Origin: Burkholderiaceae bacterium
Lineage (GTDB): Bacteria > Pseudomonadota > Gammaproteobacteria > Burkholderiales > Burkholderiaceae_E
Reading direction: 5' to 3'
DNA: 44,461 nt
NCBI GenBank assembly: GCA_019635275.1
Contig: JAHBZV010000023.1
Location: 1-44,461 of the forward strand
The notes under the pieces were generated by a model, which worked only from the letters and a program-made list of their open reading frames with translations, searched no databases and was not told the DNA's origin. Shown one piece after another: positions 8,531-15,749 of the stretch. Every line of letters starts with the position of its first letter. Within the stretch, counting starts at the first letter, position 1. The translations under genes and the position numbers were made by a program.

Positions 8531-9804
8531 CCTAGCCAACGGGGCAGCGTGGTCACCACCGCGGGGAACGCGATGCACAGCGCAAGCACCGCGAACTGGA
8601 TCGCGATGAACGGGAGCGCATGCCGCGTCAGGTCGCCAATGCGGATGCCGGCTGCGCTGCTCACGACGAACAGGAGCACCCCCACCGGCGGCGTGAGCAT
8701 TCCGATCACCAGGTTCAGCACGAACAGGAATCCGAAATAGATCGGATCGATGCCGTAGCCCTGGGCGATCGGCGCCAGCAGCGGAACGAGCATGATGTAT
8801 GCGGCATTCGACTCGAGGAACATGCCGGCGATGACCAGCACGACCATGACCAGCAGGATGAACATCGTCGGGTCAGCGGTCACGCCCTGGACCCACGCGG
8901 CCAGGCGCGCGGGGACCATGTCGATCGTCAGCAGGTAGGTCACTGCGGAGGCGAATGCGATCAGCGCTCCGACGACACCGGTGGTCAGCGCCGCCCGGAA
9001 CAGCACGCCGGGCAGGCTCGACAGCTTGACCCGCTTGGTGACGAAGACGCCGATCACGAGCGCGTAGACGACCGCGATCGCCGAACCTTCCGTGGCCGTG
9101 AAAAGGCCACCGACGATTCCGCCGATTACGACCACCGGCATCGCGACCACGATGGCCGATCGGCGCAGCGTTGCGAGGAAGCGCACCAGGCTGAACGCAT
9201 CGCCGGTCGGGGGGAAGTTCTCGCGACGCGCGACCCAGGTGCTCCAGCCCATCATCGCGATCGCCAGGATGATGCCGGGCACCACGCCAGCCATGAACAA
9301 TGCGCCGACCGAAACGCTGGGTCCTGCCATGTAGGCGTAGACGATCATCGCCGCCGATGGCGGGATGATCGGCCCGAGGTTGGCGGCGGCCGCGATCAGG
9401 GCGGCGCCGAAGCCGCGGGAGTAGTATTTCTCGAGCGACGGCAGCATCGTGCTCGTCAGGGCGGTCGCGTCGGCCACTGCGGTGCCGGAGACCGCTGCGA
9501 GCGAGGCTGCCGAGACCACCGTCACATGGGCGAGCCCGCCACGGACGCGCCCTACCAGGCTGTTCGCGAGCGCGATCAGGCGATCCATGATGCCGCCTTC
9601 GACCATCAGTTCGCCCGCAACCATGAAACAGGGGATGGCCAGCAGCGGGAACGCGTTGAGTGCGTACATCATCCGCTGCGGGAAGACCAGCCATTCGACG
9701 TCGCCGACCCACATCGCGGCAAGCGCCGAGAAGCCGAGCGCGAAGGCCAGCGGCATGCCCAGCAGGGCGAGGGCGAAGAAGCCGACGACGACGACCGCCG
9801 TCAC
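8524..9804 (-). CDS. dctM: TRAP transporter large permease subunit (DctM)
   Basis: 426 residues and at least 11 hydrophobic segments, with the family motifs 'FPLLAIPCFMVAGELM', 'ANLGPIIPPSAAMIVYAY', 'TATEGSAIAVVYALVIG' and 'NLVIGMLTPPVGVLLFVV'. It carries the substrate and sodium path of a tripartite ATP-independent periplasmic transporter. The start is GTG at 9804, with GAGGGGG about 6 nt upstream and a GTGA overlap with the dctQ stop. The frame continues upstream but only through dctQ sequence read out of frame. Third gene of dctP-dctQ-dctM, read toward the efflux operon and meeting it tail to tail. Confidence 0.94.
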   Translation of the reverse strand: MTAVVVVGFFALALLGMPLAFALGFSALAAMWVGDVEWLVFPQRMMYALNAFPLLAIPCFMVAGELMVEGGIMDRLIALANSLVGRVRGGLAHVTVVSAASLAAVSGTAVADATALTSTMLPSLEKYYSRGFGAALIAAAANLGPIIPPSAAMIVYAYMAGPSVSVGALFMAGVVPGIILAIAMMGWSTWVARRENFPPTGDAFSLVRFLATLRRSAIVVAMPVVVIGGIVGGLFTATEGSAIAVVYALVIGVFVTKRVKLSSLPGVLFRAALTTGVVGALIAFASAVTYLLTIDMVPARLAAWVQGVTADPTMFILLVMVVLVIAGMFLESNAAYIMLVPLLAPIAQGYGIDPIYFGFLFVLNLVIGMLTPPVGVLLFVVSSAAGIRIGDLTRHALPFIAIQFAVLALCIAFPAVVTTLPRWLGY

Positions 9805-10304
9805 GACCGACCCCCTCGAGCGATCGTCGCCGGCGCGCGCAATGCGAGGGCCATGAGGTGCAGCGCCGAGTGGGCGGCGCCGACGCAGACTGCGACGTAG
9901 AACCACCCGCTGGAGAGATCCAGCGTGGGCATCAGCTGGTCCCAGCTGTCGGCAGCTGCCACCGCCGAGAACCAGCCGACCACGCCCATCAGGACGGCCG
10001 ACGCGAGCGCGATCGCGCGCGCGAGCGTGCGGCGCAGCGGATCGGGAAGTTTCGCGACCAGCAGGTCGATGCCGACGTGGCCAGCTTGCGGCACGCCGTG
10101 CGGAATCGCGAGGAACACGGCCCAGACGAAGCAGAGGCGCGAGAGTTCCTCGGCGAAGTCCATCGACGCGGACAGCGCGTAGCGCAGCGCCACCTGGATC
10201 GATACGACCGAGATCATCGTGGCCATCAGCCCAACGATGGCCCAGCGGCTGAGCTTGTCGACCACGAGCAACGCGGTCGGAGCGGCTCCATCACGCTCGG
10301 CCAT
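9801..10304 (-). CDS. dctQ: TRAP transporter small permease subunit (DctQ)
   Basis: 167 residues with four predicted TM helices (about 19-38, 54-72, 93-113, 132-155) and the DctQ core 'FAEELSRLCFVWAVFLAIPHGVPQAGHVGIDLLV'. It associates with DctM in the inner membrane. The ATG at 10304 lies 16 nt after the dctP stop, and its own stop overlaps the dctM GTG. The order P-Q-M is standard. Confidence 0.93.
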   Translation of the reverse strand: MAERDGAAPTALLVVDKLSRWAIVGLMATMISVVSIQVALRYALSASMDFAEELSRLCFVWAVFLAIPHGVPQAGHVGIDLLVAKLPDPLRRTLARAIALASAVLMGVVGWFSAVAAADSWDQLMPTLDLSSGWFYVAVCVGAAHSALHLMALALRAPATIARGGRS

Positions 10305-10320
10305 CGCGTGATTCCGTCAG

Positions 10321-11340
10321 TCAGTTGGCGGCGCCGGCCAGTGCCGCGTCGACCAACTCGTTGCCGGCCTTCTTGCGGACCGAGTCGACGATTCCGGCGC
10401 TCGCCTTGCGCATCTCGGCACGAAACGCGGGCGAGACCGGATCGAACTGCATGCCGCGCTTGCGCAGGTCTTCGAGGGCTGCCAGATCTTCCTGTGCCGC
10501 CTGCTTGCGCTGGGCGGCCACCGCCTGCGCGGCCGCCTCGCGGACCACCTTCTGAAGCTCGGGCTTCAACGCGTCGAACTTGCGCTTGTTCGCGACGAGA
10601 ACGATGAAGTCGAAGAAGTGGCCCGTGTCGCTGATGTACTTCTGGACCTGGTCGAAGTTGCGGTCACGGATGACGGCGTAGGGATTCTCCTCCGCGTCGA
10701 GCACCCCCTGCTGGAGGGCGGAATAGACTTCCTTGATGTCCATCGTTGTCGGGTTCGCCCCGAGCGCGCGAAACGTCGCGAGATGCGTTTCGTCGGGCTG
10801 CAGGCGGATCTTCAGCCCCTTGAGGTCGGCCAGCGACTTGACCGGGCGAACATTGTTGGTCAGCTGGCGCGCGCCTAGCTCCATGTAGCCGAGCGGCACG
10901 AAGCCCTTGGCAGCGAGCTTGGCGCTGAGCGCGTCGCCGACCTTCCCGTCGATCATCCGGAACGCCTGCTCGCGCGATCCGTTCAGGAACGGGATCGAGA
11001 GCACCGCGAGCTCGGGTACGGTCCGCGACAGGTACGCGGTGGAGATCCAGGTCAGGAACACCGAGCCCGAGCGAACCTGGTCGACGTTTTCCTGCGCGCC
11101 TCCCAACTGCATGGCGGGGAAGACGTCGACCTTGAGCTGCCCGTTCGACGCTTTCTCCACCTGGCTCTCGAACAGCCCCATCGCGACACTGCTCGAATGG
11201 TTTGTCGGGAAATTTCCGACAATCCGCAGCGTATCCTGGGCCCCCGCGGGGGCGGCGGCGCCGAGGCCGAGGCACACGGTGGCGGCTGCGGCCCAGCCGA
11301 TGGTTGCGCGGCGTTGGCGATTGGGCACTTCACGGTTCAT
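10321..11340 (-). CDS. dctP: TRAP transporter substrate-binding protein (DctP family)
   Basis: 339 residues with a signal peptide (about 1-34, ending APAGA). 'LRIVGNFPTNHSSSVAMGLFESQVEKASNGQLKVDVFPAMQLG' and 'DLKGLKIRLQPDETHLATFRALGANPTTMDIKEVYSALQQGVLDAEENPYAVI' are the DctP signatures; Arg159 in 'LKIRLQ' is the conserved carboxylate-binding arginine. It captures an organic anion in the periplasm. GGAGG 8 nt upstream fixes the ATG at 11340. The neighbouring hydantoinase and racemase-family genes suggest a cyclic amide/ureide or derived carbamoyl acid as substrate (inference). It shares with the racemase-family gene a divergent control region carrying three operator-like boxes. Confidence 0.93.
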   Translation of the reverse strand: MNREVPNRQRRATIGWAAAATVCLGLGAAAPAGAQDTLRIVGNFPTNHSSSVAMGLFESQVEKASNGQLKVDVFPAMQLGGAQENVDQVRSGSVFLTWISTAYLSRTVPELAVLSIPFLNGSREQAFRMIDGKVGDALSAKLAAKGFVPLGYMELGARQLTNNVRPVKSLADLKGLKIRLQPDETHLATFRALGANPTTMDIKEVYSALQQGVLDAEENPYAVIRDRNFDQVQKYISDTGHFFDFIVLVANKRKFDALKPELQKVVREAAAQAVAAQRKQAAQEDLAALEDLRKRGMQFDPVSPAFRAEMRKASAGIVDSVRKKAGNELVDAALAGAAN

Positions 11341-11392
11341 CGGTCTGCCTCCATGCTTGCTCGGGCGGTTCGCTGCCGACGGCCCGAAAGAT

Positions 11393-11424
11393 TGTCGACA
11401 AATTGTTCAACAGTCATGTTGACA
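11393..11424. promoter_or_regulatory. Three operator-like boxes at 12-bp spacing (dctP / racemase gene region)
   Basis: TGTCGACA (11393-11400), GTTCAACA (11405-11412) and TGTTGACA (11417-11424) begin exactly 12 bp apart. The first sits in the perfect palindrome TTGTCGACAA. The same 8-bp motif, three times with the same 12-bp period, occurs in front of the hydantoinase/gntR pair, and the third box overlaps a -35 hexamer in both regions. This fits binding of the local GntR/FCD protein to both control regions. The sites are seen; the regulator assignment is inferred. Confidence 0.65.
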
Positions 11425-11447
11425 CAATCTGGGCGAGGATTCATCCT
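11419..11447 (+). promoter_or_regulatory. Promoter of the racemase-family gene
   Basis: A consensus -35 TTGACA (11419-11424) is followed after 17 bp by CATCCT (11442-11447). The -10 is poor, as expected for a regulated promoter, but the same TTGACA-N17-CATCCT occurs in front of the hydantoinase gene. The predicted start near 11454 leaves a 46-nt leader. The -35 lies inside the third operator-like box, so bound regulator would block RNA polymerase. Confidence 0.55.
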
Positions 11448-11499
11448 TTTTTTGCGGGCGCAGGGGCCCGCCCACATCCGACGAGTTCTGGAGCGCCCC

Positions 11500-12252
11500 A
11501 TGCGCCTACTGGTTGTCAATCCCAACATTTCCGAGGACGTCTCCGCGTTGATCGGCGCCGAGGCGGCGCGCGCCGCCTCGGCAGGAACCGAGGTCACGGT
11601 CGCCACTGCGCGATTCGGCATGGCGTACATCGAGACGCGCTTCGAGGCGTTGATCGGCGCCTACGCTGCGGCATGCGCGATTTCGGAACACTACGATGGC
11701 CACGATGCGGTGGTGATCGCCGCTTTCGGCGACCCCGGGATCGCCGGAATTCGCGAATTGCTCGACGTTCCGGTGGTCGGCATGACCGAAGCCGCTCTCG
11801 CCAGCGCATGCCTGCTGGGCAAGCGCTTCTCGGTCGTCGCGATTTCGGGCCGCATCCGGGCCTGGTATCGCGAGTGCGTGGAAGACAACCATCTCGGCAG
11901 CCGCCTCGCAAGCATTCGGGCGCTCGACCAACCGCTGCGGGGGATCGGAACGGTGCAGCAGGATCACGCGGCGCGACTCGAGCAACTGTGCCGCCTGGCA
12001 GTCGACGAGGACGGTGCGGACGTGGTCATCCTTGCCGGCGCGCCGTTGGCTGGGCTCGCGCGAACGCTCCAGGGACGCATTGCGGTGCCGGTGGTCGACG
12101 GCGTATCGAGCGCCGTGCGCCATGCCGAATCGCTCGCGGCCCTGCGCCCGGGTAGCGCGCGCAGCGGCAGCTTCGCGCCGCCCCCCGAGAAGCCCAACGC
12201 CGGGCTGCCACAGGCGCTCTCGGCGATGCTGGCTCGGCGGCGTTCGGGCTGA
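11500..12252 (+). CDS. Asp/Glu/hydantoin racemase-family protein lacking both catalytic cysteines
   Basis: 250 residues. 'RLLVVNPNISEDVSALI' at the N-terminus, 'AFGDPGI' at 75-80 and 'ILAGAPLAG' at 177-185 identify the Asp/Glu/hydantoin racemase superfamily. Active members have Cys in the first motif (CFGDPG) and in the second (ILGCAGM). Here they are Ala75 and Gly180, so two-base racemisation is not possible by the known mechanism. The protein could act as a decarboxylase/isomerase-like relative, a binding protein or a regulator; the sequence does not decide. GGAG upstream supports the ATG at 11500. It faces the hydantoinase gene tail to tail and is divergent from dctP. Confidence 0.8.
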   Translation: MRLLVVNPNISEDVSALIGAEAARAASAGTEVTVATARFGMAYIETRFEALIGAYAAACAISEHYDGHDAVVIAAFGDPGIAGIRELLDVPVVGMTEAALASACLLGKRFSVVAISGRIRAWYRECVEDNHLGSRLASIRALDQPLRGIGTVQQDHAARLEQLCRLAVDEDGADVVILAGAPLAGLARTLQGRIAVPVVDGVSSAVRHAESLAALRPGSARSGSFAPPPEKPNAGLPQALSAMLARRRSG

Positions 12253-12293
12253 AGTGAAGCCACCTCGGCGCAGGTGCCGCGCTCCATCGGCGC

Positions 12294-13718
12294 TCAGCGT
12301 GCTTCGCTCGCGGGCAGAATGCTCGGAGTACCGCAGCGCAGGAACCGGCCACCGCTTCCGGGCGAGAACTGCCGACCGTCCCACACGACTTCACCGCGAA
12401 GCAGCGTGAGGGCGGGCCACGCGCGCAGGCGGCGACCCTCGTACGGGGTGTAGTCGACCGCGTGGTGAAGCAGTTCGTTGGACACGACCACCTCGCGTTC
12501 GTCCCAGACGACCAGATCCGCATCCGACCCGATCGCGATCGTTCCCTTGCGCGGATGCAGGCCGTATGTCCTCGCCGGGGCCGTCGAGGTCAACTCGACG
12601 AAGCGATTGATCGAGATCCTGCCGGCGAGCACGCCCTCGGAGAAGAGCAGCGGAAGCCTGGTCTCGAGTCCGGGAATGCCGTTCGGGATGTGTGGAAAGG
12701 CCACTTCGCGGCCGCCGGGCATCTTTCCCGCAGGATCGTCGAACGAGAACGGTGCGTGATCGGACGAGAACACCGTGAACAGCCCGTCGGACAGGCCGTC
12801 CCAGATGATCTTCTGGTTCGCCTCGTCGCGAGGCGGAGGGCTGCACACGCATTTCGCGCCGCGGTAGTCGTCGTCAATACCGAGGTCGGCCGAAGTCAGG
12901 AACAGGTACTGGGGGCAGGTCTCGGCCAGGATCCGCAGCCCGCGCGATCGCGCCCAACGGATCTGCTCGACTGCTTCGCGCCCCGAGACGTGAACGATCA
13001 GGATCGGAACGTCGACGAGTTCCGACAGCGTGATCGCCCGGTGCGTCGCCTCGCGTTCGACGAGCATCGGTCGCGAGACCGCGTGGTAGCGCGGCGCGAC
13101 GTTTCCGGCCCCGATCAGCCGATCGGCGAGCCAGGCGATGCACTCGGAGTTCTCCGCGTGGATCATCGGCATGGCGCGGTAGCGACGGGCGACATCGAGC
13201 ACATCGAGGATCTGGCGATCGTCGAGCTTGAGGTCGTCGTAGGTCATGTAGATCTTGAACGACGTGTAGCCCTCGGCGATCAGCGCCGGCAGCTCGTCGC
13301 GGAGCACGTGCGGCGACGGGTCGGTGACGATCAGGTGGAATGCGTAGTCGACGTGCGCCTTCGAGCCCGCGCGCCGATGGTAGTCGTCGACCGCCGCGCG
13401 CAACGACTGCCCCTTCTCCTGTGCCGCGAACGGGATGACCGTCGTCGTGCCGCCGCAGGCGGCCGAGCGGGTGCCGCTGTCGAAGCCGTCGGCCATGCGC
13501 ACGGGAGGTGGCATCGGCTGGTCAAGGTGGCAATGGCCGTCGACACCGCCCGGCGTGACGTGGCGCCCTCGGGCATCGATCTCGGTGGCTGCGCCGGGTA
13601 GGTCGCGGCCGAGCATCGTGACGACGCCGCCGCGAATTCCGATGTCGCAGGCGAAGGTGTCGGCGGCCGTCGAGACCAGCGCATTGCGAACGACGAGATC
13701 GAGGACGGTACGGCTCAT
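12294..13718 (-). CDS. Dihydropyrimidinase / D-hydantoinase family amidohydrolase
   Basis: 474 residues. All metal ligands of the cyclic amidohydrolase fold are visible: His62 and His64 in 'GGVDGHCHLDQP', the carboxylated Lys155 in 'SFKIYMTY', His187 in 'MIHAENSE', His243 in 'IVHVSG' and Asp320 in 'FSSDHAPF'. It is a cytoplasmic binuclear zinc enzyme that opens hydantoin or dihydropyrimidine rings to N-carbamoyl acids. No carbamoylase (beta-ureidopropionase or hyuC type) is in the window, so the next step is encoded elsewhere or the substrate differs. The start is set at 13718 (MSRTVLDLVVRN); an ATG at 13775 is in frame but would lie about 12 nt from the predicted transcription start. Divergent from gntR. 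Confidence 0.9.
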   Translation of the reverse strand: MSRTVLDLVVRNALVSTAADTFACDIGIRGGVVTMLGRDLPGAATEIDARGRHVTPGGVDGHCHLDQPMPPPVRMADGFDSGTRSAACGGTTTVIPFAAQEKGQSLRAAVDDYHRRAGSKAHVDYAFHLIVTDPSPHVLRDELPALIAEGYTSFKIYMTYDDLKLDDRQILDVLDVARRYRAMPMIHAENSECIAWLADRLIGAGNVAPRYHAVSRPMLVEREATHRAITLSELVDVPILIVHVSGREAVEQIRWARSRGLRILAETCPQYLFLTSADLGIDDDYRGAKCVCSPPPRDEANQKIIWDGLSDGLFTVFSSDHAPFSFDDPAGKMPGGREVAFPHIPNGIPGLETRLPLLFSEGVLAGRISINRFVELTSTAPARTYGLHPRKGTIAIGSDADLVVWDEREVVVSNELLHHAVDYTPYEGRRLRAWPALTLLRGEVVWDGRQFSPGSGGRFLRCGTPSILPASEAR

Positions 13719-13793
13719 GGGAGAATCCGCTGACTGCTGGGCCGGACGACGGCCGGCTTCCGTCCGGGCCGTCATGGCTGCCGGGGCGAGCGA

Positions 13794-13822
13794 AGGATGC
13801 TCTCGGCGAGCAGGGCTGTCAA
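13794..13822 (-). promoter_or_regulatory. Promoter of the hydantoinase gene
   Basis: On the minus strand, TTGACA (13822-13817) and CATCCT (13799-13794) are 17 bp apart. This is the same hexamer pair and spacing as the racemase-family gene promoter 2.4 kb away. The -35 falls within the first operator-like box. The predicted leader is about 69 nt. Confidence 0.55.
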
Positions 13823-13848
13823 CAATATCGTCGACATTTGCGTTAACA
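13817..13848. promoter_or_regulatory. Three operator-like boxes at 12-bp spacing (hydantoinase / gntR region)
   Basis: TGTCAACA (13817-13824), CGTCGACA (13829-13836) and CGTTAACA (13841-13848) begin exactly 12 bp apart. On the minus strand the box next to the hydantoinase promoter reads TGTTGACA, identical to the promoter-proximal box of the other array. Consensus (T/C)GT(C/T)(G/A)ACA. Probable autoregulatory site of the adjacent GntR/FCD regulator (inference). Confidence 0.65.
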
Positions 13849-13872
13849 TCAACCGTCCACAACGAGACAGCC

Positions 13873-14583
13873 GTGGCCAGCATCGAGAAGAAAACCGAGC
13901 CTCGTCGAGCGCCGAAGCGGGAAGCCTCGGCCGACGAGATCTACGAGCGGATCTACGTCGCGATCCTCGAACATAGACTGAGTCCCGGCTCGAAGCTCGG
14001 AGAGGACCGGCTCGCAACGATCTTCGGGGTGAGCCGGGCGCGGATTCGCGAGGTGCTCGCCCGTCTGGCCTACGAGGGGATCGTGGACCTGTTTCCGCAG
14101 CGCGGCGCGTTCCTCGCCAAGCCCACGGCCGAGCGGGCGCGCAACGTCTTCGAGGCGCGCCGGCTACTCGAGCCGGGCGTCGTCCGGCGCCTGGTCGACG
14201 CCGTCACGGCCGAGAAGCTCGCGAAGCTGCGCGAGCACCAGGATCGTGAGATGGACGCCCGTCGCCGGGACGACAAGCGCTCGGTGATCCGCCTGTCGGG
14301 CGAATTCCACACGCTGCTCGCCGAGCTGGCAGGAAATGCCGTCCTCGCGAAAACGGTGCGCGAGCTGACGACGATCACCTGCCTCGTGATTCTGCTCTAC
14401 GACACTCCGACCTCGGCGGCGTGCCGCGCCGACGAGCATGGGGCGATCATCGACGCGATCGGCAAGCGCGACGCGGCGAGGGCCGAGCGGCTCATGCTGC
14501 AACACCTGGATCACATCGAGAATTCGCTCGACCTCGCGCCCGGCGACGTCGACGTCGATCTCGAGGCGGTCTTTGCGCCCTGA
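13873..14583 (+). CDS. GntR-family transcriptional regulator with FCD domain
   Basis: 236 residues. A winged helix-turn-helix at about 18-82 ('DEIYERIYVAILEHRLSPGSKLGEDRLATIFGVSRARIREVLARLAYEGIV') is followed by an all-helical FCD ligand domain (about 95-220) with 'EARRLLEPGVVRRLV', 'SGEFHTLLAELAGNAVL' and 'DEHGAIIDAI'; the Asp/His positions typical of the FCD metal site are present. Such regulators usually repress catabolic genes until an organic acid binds. The start is a GTG at 13873 with GAGA upstream; the longer open frame runs through the control region. Divergent from the hydantoinase gene and probably controlling it together with the TRAP and racemase-family genes. Confidence 0.88.
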   Translation: MASIEKKTEPRRAPKREASADEIYERIYVAILEHRLSPGSKLGEDRLATIFGVSRARIREVLARLAYEGIVDLFPQRGAFLAKPTAERARNVFEARRLLEPGVVRRLVDAVTAEKLAKLREHQDREMDARRRDDKRSVIRLSGEFHTLLAELAGNAVLAKTVRELTTITCLVILLYDTPTSAACRADEHGAIIDAIGKRDAARAERLMLQHLDHIENSLDLAPGDVDVDLEAVFAP

Positions 14584-14630
14584 GGGAGCCAGCCGCCGGG
14601 AGGGTCCGTGCGGTGGCGCCCATTGAAGGA

Positions 14631-15749
14631 TCAGCCTCGATGACGGGCGCGTGAAGAATCCGCCAAGCGCCGCGTCTTCACCGCCCGGTCCAGCGTCTCG
14701 AGCACCTTTACCGAGTCGTCCCACCCGAGACAGCCGTCGGTAATGCTCTGCCCGTAGGCGAGTTTCGCGGGATCGTCGCTGCCGGGCGTGAATGCCTGCC
14801 GGCCCGCGACGAGGTGGCTCTCGATCATCACGCCCATGACGTGGCGGCTGCCGTCTGCGACCTGGGCAGCGATGTCCGCCGCGACGTCGACCTGCCGCTC
14901 CGGCTGCTTGGCGCTGTTGGCGTGCGAGCAGTCGATCATCAGCGACGGCATGCAGTCGCTCTGCTCGAGCTCTGCGCACGCGGCGGCAACGCTTGCACCA
15001 TCGTAGTTCGGCACGCGACCGCCACGCAGGATCAGGTGGCAGTCGGGGTTGCCGCTGGTGCGCACCATCGCGACGTGGCCGTTCTTGTGGATGCCGAGGA
15101 AGTTGTGCGGGCTGCGCGCCGCGAGGATTGCGTCGATCGCCACGCGCACGTTGCCGTCGGTGCCGTTCTTGAAGCCGATCGGCGCCGATGTGCCCGAGGC
15201 GAGCTCGCGATGCACCTGGCTCTCGGTCGTGCGCGCGCCGATCGCGCCCCAGGCGACGAGGTCGGCCAGGTATTGCGGCGACGTGGTGTCGAGCAGCTCG
15301 CTGCCCGCGGGCACCCCGAGGCGCGCGATGTCGATCAGCAGCGAGCGCGCGATGCGCAGCCCCTCGTTGATGCGGCAGCTCTCGTCGAGGTACGGGTCGT
15401 TGATCAGGCCCTTCCAGCCCACCGTCGTGCGCGGCTTCTCGAAATACACGCGCATCACGACTTCCAGCGTGTCGCGGAAGCGCTCGCGCTGCCCGGCCAG
15501 CCGCTGCGCGTAGTCGAGCGCAGCGCGTGGATCGTGGATCGAGCACGGGCCGATCACCACCAGCAGCCGGTCGTCGCCGCCGCGAACGATGCGGCGAACG
15601 GCGGTGCGGCACTCGCCCACCATGCGCTCGACGCTCGTTCCCTGGATCGGAAAGAAGCGGATCAGGTCTTCGGGAGGCGGCAGGACGACGACCTGCGAGA
15701 CGCGCTCGTCGTCGGTGGTGGAGGTCTTGTCGGGCTCTTCGGGATGCAT
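14631..15749 (-). CDS. 3-deoxy-7-phosphoheptulonate (DAHP) synthase, class I
   Basis: 372 residues. It condenses phosphoenolpyruvate and erythrose-4-phosphate in the first shikimate-pathway step. 'LLVVIGPCSIHDPRAALDYA' carries metal ligand Cys69; 'YFEKPRTTVGWKGLINDP', 'GARTTESQVHRELASG', 'GFKNGTDGNV' and 'MIDCSHANSAK' are the AroF/G/H signatures. The ATG at 15749 shares one base with the stop of the anti-sigma gene (TGATG) and has GAAGG upstream, so it is translationally coupled to the ECF sigma operon, an unusual place for an aromatic-biosynthesis gene. Which amino acid feeds back on it cannot be told from sequence, so no aroF/G/H letter is given. It converges with gntR, 47 bp away. Confidence 0.95.
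   Translation of the reverse strand: MHPEEPDKTSTTDDERVSQVVVLPPPEDLIRFFPIQGTSVERMVGECRTAVRRIVRGGDDRLLVVIGPCSIHDPRAALDYAQRLAGQRERFRDTLEVVMRVYFEKPRTTVGWKGLINDPYLDESCRINEGLRIARSLLIDIARLGVPAGSELLDTTSPQYLADLVAWGAIGARTTESQVHRELASGTSAPIGFKNGTDGNVRVAIDAILAARSPHNFLGIHKNGHVAMVRTSGNPDCHLILRGGRVPNYDGASVAAACAELEQSDCMPSLMIDCSHANSAKQPERQVDVAADIAAQVADGSRHVMGVMIESHLVAGRQAFTPGSDDPAKLAYGQSITDGCLGWDDSVKVLETLDRAVKTRRLADSSRARHRG

Noticed and set aside
12253-12293. Terminator between the convergent racemase-family and hydantoinase genes
   Set aside because: Only a 5-bp stem (CACCT/AGGTG, 12261-12276) with no T-run; too weak to annotate.
13719-13775. Longer hydantoinase start at ATG 13775
   Set aside because: It would leave a leader of about 12 nt after the predicted transcription start and adds 19 residues with no family similarity.
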